A stretch of DNA of 64,000 bases. It comes from Brachyhypopomus gauderio (Eukaryota; Chordata; Actinopteri; Gymnotiformes; Hypopomidae). The DNA lies in NCBI RefSeq assembly GCF_052324685.1, contig NC_135212.1, positions 5,155,921-5,219,920 of the forward strand, read 5' to 3'. Position 1 is the stretch's first letter; each line of letters begins with the position of its first letter. A program made the position numbers and the translations under genes. Of the stretch, positions 1 through 13,400 are shown one piece after another. The notes beneath the pieces were generated by a model. It saw nothing but the letters and a program-made list of their open reading frames with translations. It was not told where the DNA came from and did not search any database.

Positions 1-2
1 AC

Positions 3-290
3 ACACCTCCCGCTGTGATTGGTTCCTTAGCTAGCAGCCACCCCTCGGCACGCCCTTCAGGGCACACCTCCGGCTGTGATTGGTTCGTTAGCTAGCAGCC
101 ACACCTCAGCATGCCCTTCAGGGCACACCCCCTGCTGTGATTGGTTCGTTAGCTAGCAGCCACACCTCAGCATGCCCTTCAGGGCACACCCCCCGCTATG
201 ATTGGTTCCTAAGCTAGCAGCCACACCTCGGCACACCCTTCAGGGCACACCCCCCGCTATGATTGGTTCCTAAGCTAGTAGCCACACCTC
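3..290. repeat. 61-bp tandem repeat, about 4.7 copies
   Basis: The unit begins ACACCTCC and recurs with an exact 61-bp period at 3, 64, 125, 186 and 247. Each unit carries GATTGGTTC (an inverted CCAAT core) followed by TAGCTAGCAGCCAC, and differs from its neighbours at a few bases only. The array probably continues left of the window. No gene is associated with it. Confidence 0.9.
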
Positions 291-2739
291 CAGTAGTTTT
301 TTTTTCCAGTCACGTCTCCACCTTTAGGAAGAGTTGTTGTATTCTTGTTTTACTCTGTTGTCAAATTGACAAATTTTTGTCGACAGTGACAAGTTCCCTC
401 CACTTTAAGAAACCTTACAAAATGTCCAGAAGTGTTACATAATGACTTTTCTTTTTTTTTCTTTGTTTTTTCACAGGAGATTTGGAAGGTGTCTGCATCC
501 CCCCTTTAACCTACACGTAACTCACCCACTGAACAATATCAAGGGCCTCTCTTGGCAAAGTTAAGGAAGGTTAAGTGAACTGTTCTGGAATCAGCATCAG
601 TGTGCCGTTGAAGGAGAGCTTTCTAATGGGAGTGAACTGTTCTGGAATCAGCATCAGTGTGCTACTGAAGGAGAGCTCCCTAAAGAGACCCTAGTTTTAA
701 ATTACACACGTCGGTGTAGAAATGGTAAAAGATTTCAGCATGTTATAGTGCTCAGTGCTGTGAAATGAAACTGCTTATGAAAGCATGTAGTGTATTTTAG
801 CTTGAATCGTTATTACCTAAATTATGTGTGATGGTGGGAAAGTGGGAGAGAAGATGCCGTAACTGGTATCTTAAATTTTATTTACTGGTATCTTTAATTT
901 ATTTTCTTTCCAGACCAGTATTTGAATGGAGCGATGTGCCTTAAAATAGCAGCTTGCCAGGTTGTTTCTACTTTTTTGAGGGTCTTTATGAACGTATCTG
1001 TGTAAATCATCAGATTACAGCCTGACCCACTAGGCTGCGCTCTACCTCCCCGCCCTCTGTAAACTCCTCCGATTTAAACAGGTAGAGTATCGTTTGTTTT
1101 GATCTGGGAGTATTATTTACCTGTTTACCCCAACAGGCAAGTCCTAGATCTAAAATACAAAGGTGGCATGTTCTAGCAGAAGGTCCTCACACGATAAGCG
1201 CCCTACAGTGCTTCATCAAGGTGATGCTTGATTGCACAAACGCTCTCCAGTCAAAACGAGGGTTAATGAGACCTATTTGAGAACCATTAACCTATTCAAG
1301 TATGCTGGGGCCAGAGCTGCACTATACTGACACCTCAGCAGAAGTGGAAACACCACTAATTGGAAATGTATATATACATATTTGAACAAATAAAAATAAG
1401 CACAAGGTCTGAAATAGTTATTTTTAGTTCTCTTTTAGGGTGGGTATTCATATAATCTGAAATGAATGAGTGCCATTTTTGTTACTTTAAAGTGTTGGCA
1501 AAAGTCAGTCGGCATGCAGAAGCAGTTGTTCTCAAAGTGGATCTTTTTATTGTGGAACAGGAGTCAGTGTGTACATATCAGTCAAAAGATGGAGAGAAGC
1601 CATCTGTGGGTGCTAAACCTGAATGACCCAGTCAGACCCAGTCAGGACCAGTCAGGCCCAGGCCCAGTCAGACCCCACCGTTGCCACACTTCACCCCAAT
1701 GGTTTATGTGCGAGGCTTCATAGCTGGTTGCTGACCTTGAAGCCTGGGCAGAGAAATTGTACAAGCCTTTTTCTCCAACAGTGATAAATGTGCAGTGTCT
1801 GTAAGTCCTGCGTGGTTCTCAGAGGCAGACTCTGATTTAAGGGCCACGGAGACTAAATAAAAAGGGTACCTTCTGCACAACATGGGGCCCCACCAGGACT
1901 CGGTACGCAAAAAGCTAATGGCTTATTTATCCACTGGAGTGTCATGTCTCCATTAGAGGAGTGTGGAGGGTGCTCCATAACGGCACCCTTTACCAGCGGA
2001 GTGACACCCTCAGGGAGCATCACGTTTAGATCACTGGAAGGCCAATGCATCATGTTTCCTCCACTAGACGGGCCCTCATTAAGACACGTTAGCGCATGTT
2101 CTTGCATTAGAGGGCATGTCGTCGTTATTTATTGCATGAAGGGGCACCCTACAGGGCGCTAAATCATTTTTCCCCCATGTGCCACTCTAGAGGGCAGTTT
2201 GGTTGCACTTTTTCAACCACGGGGACACCACTACCTCCCAGCCCTAGAAGTTCACCGGTGGTGATTCTAAATCGTTACAGGGCACAGCTATAATTAAGCA
2301 GAGGTCGCATTTGTCCAGAGTTCAGCCACATTCTGAGAAGCTGGAGACAAACGGAGTGATGAGAAAATTATATTTGACAACTAGATGTTTAATTGCATGG
2401 GATTTCACCTCAAAGAAGCTTTACAGCAATCTGGGGCTGGAGCCGTATGAGCAAGACGAAGGCACAAAACATTCCTTGGCTAATATGCTAATCATGACAG
2501 TCTTTTCCAATCATGCAATATTTTTTTATTTATCGATTAAATTCTCCATCAAGTCAGGGATGCTTGGTGCCAGATTGATTACCAATGGGTCAGGATGACC
2601 TAATAATGAAAAGATACATTTATTTCACATACATTTATTTTCTCCATAGAATAAGCTAGTTTGGCCTCTGATAGCAACCAAAGGTTCTTCCACATACTGC
2701 ATTCTGCAACCTCACTAGATCCACTAGTCTTACACACTG
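291..2739. other. Gene-free flank with short direct repeats
   Basis: No coding exon was recognised. A 58-bp direct repeat (two copies, starting near 573 and 631) shares GAACTGTTCTGGAATCAGCA. A run of degenerate CCCAGTCAGA decamers lies at 1625-1675. The stretch 1940-2260 looks like an old dispersed repeat (several AGGGCA-type motifs), but I cannot name its family. Short open frames here have no recognisable domain. Confidence 0.5.
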
Positions 2740-2931
2740 ACCCTTTAACTAGGGATAGGTGACCCTAGCAAGACTTATATATGCACCCTTTAACTAGGGA
2801 TAGGTGACCCTAGCAAGACTTATATATGCACCCTTTAACTAGGGACAGGTGACCCTAGCAAGACATATATACTCACCCTTTAAGTAGAGACTTATATACT
2901 CACCCTTTAAGTAGAGACTTATATACTCACC
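2740..2931. repeat. 45-bp / 27-bp tandem repeat array, left part
   Basis: Units start with ACCCTTTAACTAGGG at 2740, 2785 and 2830 (45-bp period). They are followed by two shortened 27-bp units at 2875 and 2902 that lack the middle of the unit. The array is cut at 2931 and resumes at 3171 on the far side of an inserted segment. Confidence 0.85.
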
Positions 2932-3170
2932 GGTCCAGTCAGAAAACGTGCAGAAAAAATGAAGCCAAAAACACAATAATGTAAAAGGTGCTCAAACAAA
3001 ACCCACGACATTTAAACAATAACACAATAAATATAGGCAAGGACAAACAACCCTCAGGTGGCCAACCCACTAATGGGTACCACCTACCTGAAGGGTGGGA
3101 ACACCACAAAACAACACAAACACTGCTGCTGCCGACAGTGGCGGCCAGCAGGGGGCATCCGTACCGTGAC
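2932..3170. mobile_element. 239-bp insertion splitting the 45-bp array (unclassified, possibly a solo-LTR remnant)
   Basis: The segment interrupts the tandem array, and the heptamer ACTCACC is present on both sides (2925-2931 and 3171-3177), as expected of a target-site duplication. Because the array itself contains ACTCACC, part of this duplication could be pre-existing. Read on the minus strand, the insert starts GTCACGGTACGG, which recalls the start of some fish LTRs. It lacks a clear CA end, shows no terminal inverted repeats and has no coding capacity, so the family is left open. It would be a fossil fragment. Confidence 0.5.
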
Positions 3171-3177
3171 ACTCACC

Positions 3178-5100
3178 CTTTAGGTATAGGTGATCTTAGC
3201 AAGACTTCCTACATGACCTCTATGATTTGACATAAACAGTGTACCGTATCTGACTGTATACACAGGAGAGTGCTTTAAACATGGAGGCACATCTCTCTCT
3301 TGTTGCTGATGTATACCAGAAAATCATGTGTTTGAAGATTTACACTTAGAATTCACAAATATACCTGAAAAACATCTCAAAGAGGGCCTGAAATCTAAGG
3401 AAAGGAACGGCTTCGACCCATCGTGAGGGCAAAGGTACTTGTAACCTCCGAGGAGGGTAGAGGTCCAATATTAATGTATTTGTGCCATAGAGGGCGGCTT
3501 AAGAACAGCCAGACCTTTATCTTCAGGGTTTTTTCATTTCAGTCTGAAAATGGTCATGACAATCACACTCTGTTCAAATCACACTGCACCAATCACACAG
3601 AGCAGCCTAGTCTGGAGCAGAGCACGTCAATATGCTGGTCTTAAAAAAAAAAACTTCAGCGAGATCAATTTGAGCCTTCCCACCGATTATGAAAGTGCCA
3701 TCATGCGTGGCAAAGGCATTTGATATAATCTTGATGACCAAAACATCAGCATATTGCAGGATATCTGAAGAAGGATAAGAGTTTACAGCCTTAGTCATTT
3801 GATCAGCAAGGCATTTGTTAAAGTAGTTGGAGAGTTACAGTTGCCCTGGGGTAATCGTGTCCAGGTATACTCAAGATACCAGGTATACTCAAGATACCAG
3901 GTATACTCAAGATCACCACTCCAGAATAGGTTAGATGTAACTACATAACTGTGAATTGTGCTTAGGGCCTAGTTCAGTAAGAATAATTTGTCACAAAGAG
4001 GAATAATACATGGAGTGCCATAGTAATCAATTCTGTAATCAATTGTGAGCTTGGATGTCCAATCTAGCTTGCATACATGCAACACTGGGGAGTTTATATC
4101 AAACCCACAGTAGCACCAGAAGTGCATAGTTGATACTTCTACAAAAACAGGAATGTTTTCTGCCAGCTCATTTTCTGCAGAATCCATAATCCATAATGTT
4201 ACCACCATCGCAAACATCTACAGAGAATCCAACAGTAATCTGTGGGCAGGACTGCATATAGTCAACGTAGAGTAAGGGAGGATTGGGTTAATTAAAGACA
4301 GAGCCACCCTGGTGTTCACGCCTCCAAGGGCCACTAATCTGAATCATTTCAGTCATGTCCTGGATGTACAGATCTCAGCGTTCGCTGTTTGAAGGTGCGG
4401 CTCTGAGGTGGTGGTCACCGAACCAAAGCCTGCCTGTCTGTAACGTTGCCATTTCTGCTCACTCGTCCCACTGGTGAAGGAGCTCGGAGACACTTGTAAC
4501 AGGCGTGATACCCTCAAGGAGCTGGAGGGAACATGCAGACACTTCACCGGTGGCTTTATTGTGCTTTGTGCCTGGTTCATTATATGGAAATGGGCTGCTT
4601 AATTGGGCCACAACCACAACATCAGAAAACTGATCATTAGCCTGTTCAAAAAGAAGGATCATTTGCATAAAATAAAGGAAGAAAGGATCTTCAACAATAG
4701 CTAAAAAAATGTAATCTGGCAAAGACTTACAACAGAGACTTATACCTCCCTATGTATCTGGTTTGAATCAGCACAAAGAGAATTTCTGGTTTTGTAGATC
4801 AGACGTTTGTGTATAGGCCATACTCCAATCAAGATCAATAATTTAGCCTGATATTCACAGTTTATGTAAAAAGTATCACAGCAGGGAGAGAGGCCTGACT
4901 TTGGAGCTTGAGTGATTTGAACACGAACAGGCCTTATTCCCCAACAATGATGAATACACAGAGTGCTGGCGGTGCTTACTGGACTTGTGTCATTACGCAT
5001 GCATTACAACTCCATTCGTTCGTAATAGCTATAGTTCATCGTTCACACCTCAGAGGCGAACATTTAAAGCATATACTGCTTATCACGATCACACCTTCAT
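3178..5100. other. Gene-free stretch with a 20-bp triplicate repeat
   Basis: A 20-bp unit (CCAGGTATACTCAAGATA) is repeated three times at about 3859-3912. Several minus-strand frames between 3600 and 5000 stay open for 60-90 codons, but they show no recognised domain and no consistent splice pattern. They may be remains of an old repeat or chance. No gene is claimed. Confidence 0.4.
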
Positions 5101-5199
5101 ATCATAATTAACCATTTTCCAAAATAAAGTGATTAATATAAAACGCGACCCTGTTGAATCTGTCGTTACGCGTTAACCAACGCTCGTTCTCCGCGGTTA

Positions 5200-5472
5200 T
5201 CCGGCCCCGACGTGCTCGCGTTGTCCCGCCTCCTGCTGCGTGAGTGACGTGCGTTTCCGCCAATGGCCGTCGATTCCATAGAGCGGCAGGAGTCTCCGCT
5301 CGTCCTATTGGCCGCGGAGCTGCGACTGGCCCGTGGCCCCGCCCCTCCGGATGAAGCCAGCGCTCCAGTGATGTAAATTCAGGCTGCGGCTCCTTCGCGC
5401 TTGACGCCTGGATTTTGCGCTTCCCGTGAGCGTCTGATATCTCACGCATCGGACGTGTATAAAGCGGACTCG
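5200..5472 (+). promoter_or_regulatory. abat: abat CpG-rich promoter and probable non-coding exon 1
   Basis: The segment is markedly GC- and CpG-rich compared with its surroundings. It holds a CCAAT box (5260-5264), an inverted ATTGG (5307-5311) and a GC box (GGCCCCGCCCC, about 5335-5345). A strong splice donor, CTCG followed by GTGAGT, ends a putative untranslated first exon at 5472. The next exon begins at 10374 and carries the start codon, which fits the vertebrate ABAT layout of a non-coding first exon. The transcription start is not resolved; a TATAAA at 5458 lies too near the donor to serve this exon. Confidence 0.6.
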
Positions 5473-8400
5473 GTGAGTGTTGTGTTTTTAAACCCACGGT
5501 TCTGGTAGCAGGTCCGATAGTTCTCGCGTAGAGTTGCGTGTACTGTATGTAGCGTGTTCGGTTCTGACCAGATGATCCTCTTATTTCTAGTATTGTTCTT
5601 TATTCTGGACGTGTGAGTGATCGGTGTGGACATCAGACGCAATAATGTTGCAGTGGTCGGTGTGTCGGAGTCTTTGAAACCCTGAACTCGCAGTTGGGAG
5701 ACTTGGTGAAAACTGCTTTTTTTGTAACAGTATAACTGACAGGCTGAATCCGGTCGGAACCGGAACACCGTTTCCTCTTCACCCTGGTCAGATTTTGTTG
5801 GTGTAGAGTGTCTGAACTTGTGTGATCTCAGTTTCCGAGTGGCTAACGAACAGAAGAAGTTCCTGCACCAGTGTGGATGGTGATGTTTACCCAGAGCTGT
5901 CATCCTCACGTGTTAGATGTTTACTGTACACAAGCCCCAGTCCCACACACCAGATCCACGCGTGGGATCTCAGGGGATCCGTCCCCTAGGCCAGATCACC
6001 AGAATCTGATTACTTTGTAGCTGTCAGCAGATTTCAAAGCTATTAATAACGAATTGATTTCAAGTAGCCACGAGTGCCTTCCGGCAGTGAATCAAGTGAG
6101 CCTGCGGACCCTTTCTGAAAAGGTTAAAGGTGAAAGTTTCACATTCCGTGTGTCTGAGTTAGGGAGGCGACCGAGCATCGCGGCAGGTTATTGAGTTACT
6201 GATCCACTGATCTAAGTGAGTGCGTGTTTATTGGAGCAGTTTATACAGCCTGTCCTTGGTATGCTACACCGAAACTCTAACGTGCACAGCTTATCCTGCA
6301 GAACGAGTAACTCCATTCCTGGGGATTTTGGTTCTGGAGTGATCCTGCTGTGATCCGGTAGGTCCACTCCTGCCATCTGGTAGGTGTGTGTTAAGGGGAT
6401 TCCGTCTGTCATTAACAGGTGGTTTGGTACACAGCGTTACCTGGAATATAGTAGAGACGCGTGTGTGGGTGAAGGGGAGGGAGAGAGTAGCCTTGAGGCA
6501 TGTTATTAACTTGTGTAACTTATTTGTATGTATTTCAACAATAGATACATTTTTGTTTAAGCTTTCAGAACCTAAACATTGCCTTTTAATTTCTTATTAT
6601 TTTATGTGATGGATGATTTTGTAAAGCTCTTTCTTGAAAATGTGATCTCTACAGACATTTGTTGCGTTTAGAGGTCTAGAGGCATGACATAAATGAGCTT
6701 AGGGTTTGCGTTAAATGTTTGGTAGCTATCGTATGTACTTGCTTACCAAATTCAGTTAAAGAATTAGAGATTAATTAGTGCCCTCTAATTAGTGCCAGTG
6801 TGCTTATGTCTCTCTCTCTCTTTTTGAGGAAGGCTTTCAGACTCTTCGGTGTCTGGGTGTTCATTTGGTAAGAAGCCTGTTGTGGCAACATTTTGCCATA
6901 ACAGTGTGAACACCTCAATAAGACATCTTGCATGACTTTTAAGGTTAGAGTGCAGACATCTTCTCTGTAGCATTTCTGCATCACGCATGAACTTTGCATT
7001 AATCACGGCTCAGTAAGCTCAGTATGGTGACTATTCTGAAACAAATACTTTTCGTGAGCACCTCTAATCTTTGGTCGAGGTTTTTCTGCCGTACGGACCC
7101 AGAGACGAGCGTTCGTACATCAACCACAGCTTTGTTTTTCTTCCGGTGGTTACCTCGGCAACTGAGCAGTCATGTTTCCTGTGTTCCGTTTCCTCTTCTG
7201 TTGCCACGGAAAATGATTAGAGGCCTTATTGACTCCTGGGGTTCGGCAGCGTTAGTGGGTGATGGGATGACGTTGGGCGTGTGCACGATAGTCTGCTGTA
7301 ACAACACTGACAGGTGCGATGAACATGAAGCTTCAACCCCAGTTAAAGCACATTCAAACTTCCATAACGGACTGAGAGGAGACTTGCAGTCCCTACTGAA
7401 GTTGATGACATAATAACAATACCATTTTAATTTTAAGTGCCTTTCAGGATATCTGAGGTCACTGTACAAAGGCAGGGAACATAGATACATAAAGAACAAT
7501 AGCGACATGATATCTGTTTGGGATTTGATAAGAATTTCCTGACCAGAATTTTGAGAAAATGCCAAGTTAACGGAACCCCTAAGGGAGATGGCTGTGCAAT
7601 ATCCCGGTGATCTTTATCACCTCAGATGAGTCACAGAGGATCATAGCGTCTCATTGCACTAGCACAGCCTTTGATGTGTATCAGTGGGTGATCTTATCTC
7701 TCCTCACAATGAGGAAATGCAGCATGTGATCTATGATCTAGAGCAGAGTTCCCGAACCCAAGATCTAGAGCAGGGTTCCTGAACCCATGATCTAGAGCTG
7801 CTGCACAGTTAGACATATGACCAAAACAGAGACGCAACAAGGTCTCCACAGAGTGACCTGCTAGTGGACACTGAAGCTTTAAGTCTACAGCCATTATGAA
7901 GCTGCCTCGGTCCTTTAAGCTGTGGTTTCCAGCATGTTTAGAGCCAGGTTGTGTAATATGGGAGTCATTAGCATCTTAATGTAGCTCTGCAGTGGCTCCC
8001 CTATGGGAGAATAGTCACAGTGCTGCGCTCACTGACCACTCACACGAGGAGATGGCGGTAGCTGGCATTCCCTGTGCTGGGAAGCAAAGGGAACGCCCAA
8101 TCTGGCAACCCCAATCTGGCAACCCAGCTCAGTTGTACGAGTATCCACCACCAAAGGCCAGACATTGTTCCCCATGAAAAGTCTCCCCAGTGCTATGGCC
8201 AGTCTGGGATCCCCCCGTGAATAATGAGTGGCTTAAGAGGACTTTGCAGTCAGGATGGAGCGGGGGGAGGAAGACGCTAGGGTTCAGGCAGGGGTAAGCG
8301 CGGCCTAGCGTGGACGGTTGGGGTAGAGGGAACTCCTGACAGCCTATGAAGCCTGAACTGTTTACGTACGGCCATACTGTTTACAGCCCAAGCTTAGGTG

Positions 8401-8665
8401 GCTGTCACAGACACGTTCTGATGTTATAATGTTGTAAACGGGATCCTTTTCCACAACCACGAAGTGCCTTGGAGATGAGCGGGGTGTTGTTCGACATACG
8501 CCATGTGTTATCAACAGGGCAGCATTTCTTTTCCTCCGAGCTGTAGTGTTTTGGCTTGTAATCAGCACGAGAGTCAAATCAAATCAAAATTGAATCAGGC
8601 CCCGTTCTCAGCCCTAAGATGTTTTCCTTAGAGACAGCACCCCGTTCCCATTACACCACCACACA

Positions 8666-8709
<44 letters not shown>

Positions 8710-8862
8710 CTGTACCCGGAATGGGAGAAGGGGACTGCTGCTTGCATAACGGCTCCGTTAAGAACCAGTTCCATCCGGTTGACGTGTTGTCTGGACGGGG
8801 GGCTTCTGAGAAGCGGAGTGTCTGGAATTTTCCTGCTTACATCGCCACGGTTACATAAGCAC

Positions 8863-8894
<32 letters not shown>

Positions 8895-10373
8895 ATCTGG
8901 AATAGAAGGGGTGATGAACACGGACGGCTGCACGGGGCTGACACTCATGGGGTTGCTTTTGCTCACTGGTGCCATCATGTATGTATGGGTAAGGTGTGCT
9001 GATAATGTTGGTCAGCAGAAGGAGGAAGCAGCTCTGCATTATGGGTAATTAGAGAATGTTTCTGACCCAAGATTATGCCTGTTTTTATGCCTGTTTGGGT
9101 TGTTTTAATGTTTCTTTAATGAGTTTTCACTGCGAGTATAACAGAAGAACTCAAGGTGAAGTATGACTAGCCTCATTAAGCAATTATAGTATCTGATCAG
9201 CGTGATAAAGGCCAGCCAAACGCTGGGAGCTGTCACTGTATAACTGCCACACATCCTTTACACGCACTCTGGGAGTGTAAACATATTGCAGGCATGGTAG
9301 CTAGGGTTCCCTTGTGGAGAGGTGAGCCAAAGCATGTCCCAAATATTTGTGTGTGTGTGTGAGTGTGTGTGTGTGCGTGCACACATGCCTGTTGGGAGAT
9401 TTAGCGGTGCCTTAGGGAGCCTGCATTAATCAACAGTCTGCTGGCCCACTTTAAACCTGTGTTCTTGCATGCCTCTCAGAGGAGTGTCCTTCATGCCAGC
9501 TAAAGCCTCCTCTGCTGGACGCAAAATGGCTGGAGAAAGAGGTGATGTAATTATGAGTAGGCAAACGCGCGGCCACCCCTATCCGGGTCCTCGCTGGTTG
9601 AAGGCCACAATTGCGTTGGTCAGTGTTCAAGCTACCTGTGGGGCCTGGGAGAGCTGTCCGTGGTGCTGATACTGCCCATAGGGTTGGGCTTCCCTGCAGG
9701 TGGGCGACGTCATGGTGTCTTGCCCTTAGTCTAACAATTGTGGTGGCCGTATAACACTAAGGTCTTGAGGAAATTTTGAGAGTGTAAGGAAAGTGCTTGA
9801 CACCTTCTTCTTGTCTGGACTGTTCAGATTGGCAATTTTATATACAAACATGCAATTGTATATGTTAATGTACCCAAATGTACCCAAATAGTTCATGAAA
9901 TTGTGTCCTTGTTGTTCAGAAATCGTACTGCATGCTGGAGCTTGAAATTATTAAATCTCTGTCTAGTCCATTAGTATCCCCAGACTCATTTTTTGGCTGT
10001 GTCTCAGACCCATAGGTATTCGGTGTTCGATTGCTTTGTTCTGGTGTGCCAGGAACCAATCATGTAAATCAAATGTAAAACATGAGTGGGTTCACAAGCA
10101 CGTCCTTCATAAACAGTGCTGTGTTGCCTCTAATTTTTTTTTACAAGCTTTGAATATATTTTCCTGTGAAAATATCTCAAAGCTTCAGAGAAATATATAG
10201 TGAAAGTGAGGTTTAAAAATCTCACTGAGTGAGATTTAAAGTCCTCAGTGAGGTCTACAGTGAAAGGCTCAATGAAGTTTTAACATGCTGGCACACACGA
10301 CATTCATACCCTGTCGCTGGTGCATTAGTGCTTTCTGTCTTAACCCATTATTTATTTCCTCATTCTTCCCCAG
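5473..10373 (+). other. abat intron 1 (inferred)
   Basis: No exon was recognised in this 4.9-kb stretch. It holds a partial duplication of a roughly 27-bp GATCTAGAGCAG unit at 7734-7795, a CA-dinucleotide run at 8660-8706, a 30-base poly-C run at 8864-8893 and a GT-rich stretch near 9348-9380. Open frames across the CA and poly-C runs are low-complexity artefacts. Confidence 0.5.
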
Positions 10374-10415
10374 GTGCAGTGAGACAGGTGCCCTGTCTGT
10401 CTCTTCTCTCTCTCC

Positions 10416-13400
10416 ATGGCTTCTGCTCTCCTCACCCTCTCCCTGCATCGCAACCTGCGCTTGGTGTCTTCAGGTAAAAGACCCTCCGAGCAAACCCACC
10501 GTCGCTCAGCAGAACCCACGTGTGAAGCCCCTCCGACGGCCTTCGTGGGCTGGAGCGGTTGTTAAAATGCAGATCACAAACTGCACACAAGCAGTTTCTG
10601 GCGTGAATGCATAAAGGGCAAAGCCCAGAGTCCAGAGTTACTCAACGTGGAAGCGAGCGACCCGCTCCTGTCGAGCTTTGGTGGTGAAAATCACAGTGCA
10701 GTAGATCATTCATCTGCTGTCAGCCATAACTGCTGCAGTCCTCATGACTTTATAATCACTGGCCTGGATCATTCACGTTTACAAGGGCTTATGCATAAAA
10801 AACATAAGAGCTGTGTTACCAGGACAATGACAAACCAGTCTTTTAATGGCATTAATCTAGCTTTTTAAATATTTGTAGGCCGCAGGTATGTTAGCAAAAC
10901 AGCCCCGAAGACCGTGTCTGAGTTTGAATACGATGCACCCGCCATGAAGACCCCGGTCCCAGGGCCCAAGTCAAAGGTGGATACTACACATCTAACCCTT
11001 CCCTAATGCATTGTTTACCTCCCTTCTGGTAAAGAAAGATTTAAAACAACAACACAATTTAAGTCTCTCATAGAACTTTTTCAAACATCACACAAATGCA
11101 GTGTTTCCATAAGTTTGATTGATTTCAGATTAATATTGAAGCTGTCAGCAATTTGTCATTCAGTGCTAACAAAAAAATGCAGAATGCTCAACTCTCACCT
11201 CTCTCTTTCTCTCTCTCCTTCCCCTCCCCTCTCTCTCTCTTTCAACAGGAGTTAACCAGGCAGCTTGGAGAAATTCAGGTAAGCTAGAGTTACATTTGGA
11301 TAGAACTTCAGCCAGACTGATTGCTGACTACCATTGACTACCATTGACTACCATTGACTACCATTGTCACTACCATTGCGAACTCTGAGGTTATAGCAAA
11401 GACCCATTATTCAGCACAGAGGAGTTAGAAAAGGGAAGTTCTTCTGTGGCTTTCTAACCTGACGGCCAGCAGGGTGGATGTGTATTGCTTAGATTATCAA
11501 GGCTGAGCAGTTTTAGAGGTGGATGCCAACACTGATTCCCAAACATGTGTTCTGGAGAGGGTGTTAGGAACATGTGTTCTGGAGAGGGTGTTGGGAACAT
11601 GTTGGAGCGTGTGATCTGGAGAGGAGCATGTGATCTGGAGAGGAGCATGTTGGAGCGTGTGATCTGGAGAGGAACATGTGGGAGTGTGTGATCTGGAGAT
11701 GGCATGTTGGAGCGTGTGATCTGGAGAGGAACATGTTGGAGCGTGTGATCTGGAGAGGAACATGTTGGAGTGTGTGATCTAGAGAGGAACATGTTGGGGT
11801 GTGTGATCTGGAGAGGAACATGTTGGAGCGTGTGATCTGGAGAGGAACATGTTGGAGTGTGTGATCTGGAGAGGAACATGTTGGAGTGTGTGATCTGGAG
11901 AGGAACATGTTGGAGCGTGTGATCTAGAGAGGAACATGTTGGAGTGTGTGATCTGGAGAGGAACATGTTGGAGCGTGTGATCTAGAGAGGAACATGTTGG
12001 AGCGTGGTCTGGAGAGGAACGTGTTGGAGTGTGTGGTCTGGAGAGGAACATGTTGGAGCGTGTGGTCTGGAGAGGAACATGTTGGAGCGTGTGATCTAGA
12101 GAGGAACATGTTGGAGTGTGTGATCTGGAGAGAAACATGTTGGGGTGTGTGTTCTGGAGAGGAACATGTTGGAGCGTGTGATCTGGAGAGGAACATGTTG
12201 GAGCGTGTGATCTGGAGAGAAACATGTTGGAGCGTGTGATCTAGAGAGGAACATGTTGGAGCGTGTGATCTGGAGAGAAACATGTTGGAGCATGTGATCT
12301 AGAGAGGAACATGTTGGAGCGTGTGATCTGGAGAGGAACATGTTGGAGCGTGTGATCTGGAGAGGAACATGTTGGAGTGTGTGATCTGGAGAGAAACATG
12401 TTGGAGTGTGTGATCTGGAGAGAAACATGTTGGAGCGTGTGGTCTGGAGAGGAACATGTTGGAGCGTGTGATCTGGAGAGGAGCATGTTGGAGTGTGTGA
12501 TCTGAAGAGGAACATGTTGGAGCGTGTGGTCTGGAGAGGAACATGTTGGAGTGTGTGATCTGGAGAGGAACATGTTGGAGTGTGTGATCTGGAGAGGAAC
12601 ATGTTGGAGCGTGTGATCTGGAGAGGAACATGTTGGAGTGTGTGATCTGGAGAGGAACATGTTGGAGCGTGTGTTCTGGAGAGAAACATGTTGGATCATG
12701 TGATCTGGAGAGGAACATGTTGGAGCGTGTGTTCTGGAGAGGAACATGTTGGAGCGTGTGATCTGGAGAGGAACATGTTGGAGTGTGTGATCTGGAGAGG
12801 AACATGTTGGAGTGTGTGATCTGGAGAGGAACATGTTGGAGCGTGTGGTCTGGAGAGGAACATGTTGGAGTGTGTGATCTGGAGAGGAACATGTTGGAGC
12901 GTGTGATCTGGAGATAGCGTGCTGGATCAGGCACACTGGAACAGGTGCCCTGAAGTGGATGATGAAATGGAACCTGCACAGGCCCCTCAGGACTTACCTG
13001 CAGCAGATACGTGGCCCATGCAGTGGACAGAAGATCACGTCACTGCTGATAAGATCTCAAACCCTCCAGTTCACCGGACTCTGTTCATCACTGCATATAT
13101 TGAGCAATGCAGAATGCATCATCACACACACGTTTCTTGCTGTGACTACAACAAGGAGATTGACAGGAGCTGACAGGCAGGCATGGAACTAGTAGCCCAG
13201 ACAGTCCGAGGCTCATGATGGCCCCATTGAACTCTTACTTCAGTACATTGTACAGTTATAAGCTGTTTATCACATCAGCTTGGGGGGGCTGTATGTTGCG
13301 TCATGTTTTGGGCCGGACTGAACCGGTGTCTGTCAGGCTCAGGGGCATGTTGCAACACAGCTGTGTTCTTCCTGGAGAGGTGAAAGTTCACATTGCCTCT

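Noticed and set aside
4353-5000. Possible decayed minus-strand gene
   Set aside because: Adjacent open frames of natural-looking composition, but no domain, no splice pattern and no known relative could be recognised.
5108-5909. Two minus-strand frames of 129 and 155 codons at the abat promoter
   Set aside because: Low-stop frames in CpG-rich promoter DNA with no recognisable domain; antisense to the abat first exon.
8706-9048. Frames with poly-Pro or poly-Gly
   Set aside because: Produced by the poly-C run at 8864-8893; no splice or homology support.
11562-12915. CRISPR-like regular repeats
   Set aside because: Units are head-to-tail with no spacers, in an intron of a vertebrate gene.
11454-12979. 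Overlapping minus-strand open frames of 88-231 codons
   Set aside because: They are frame readings of the 29-bp minisatellite (same peptide phrases in every frame); 29 is not a multiple of 3 and there is no unique sequence or splice support.
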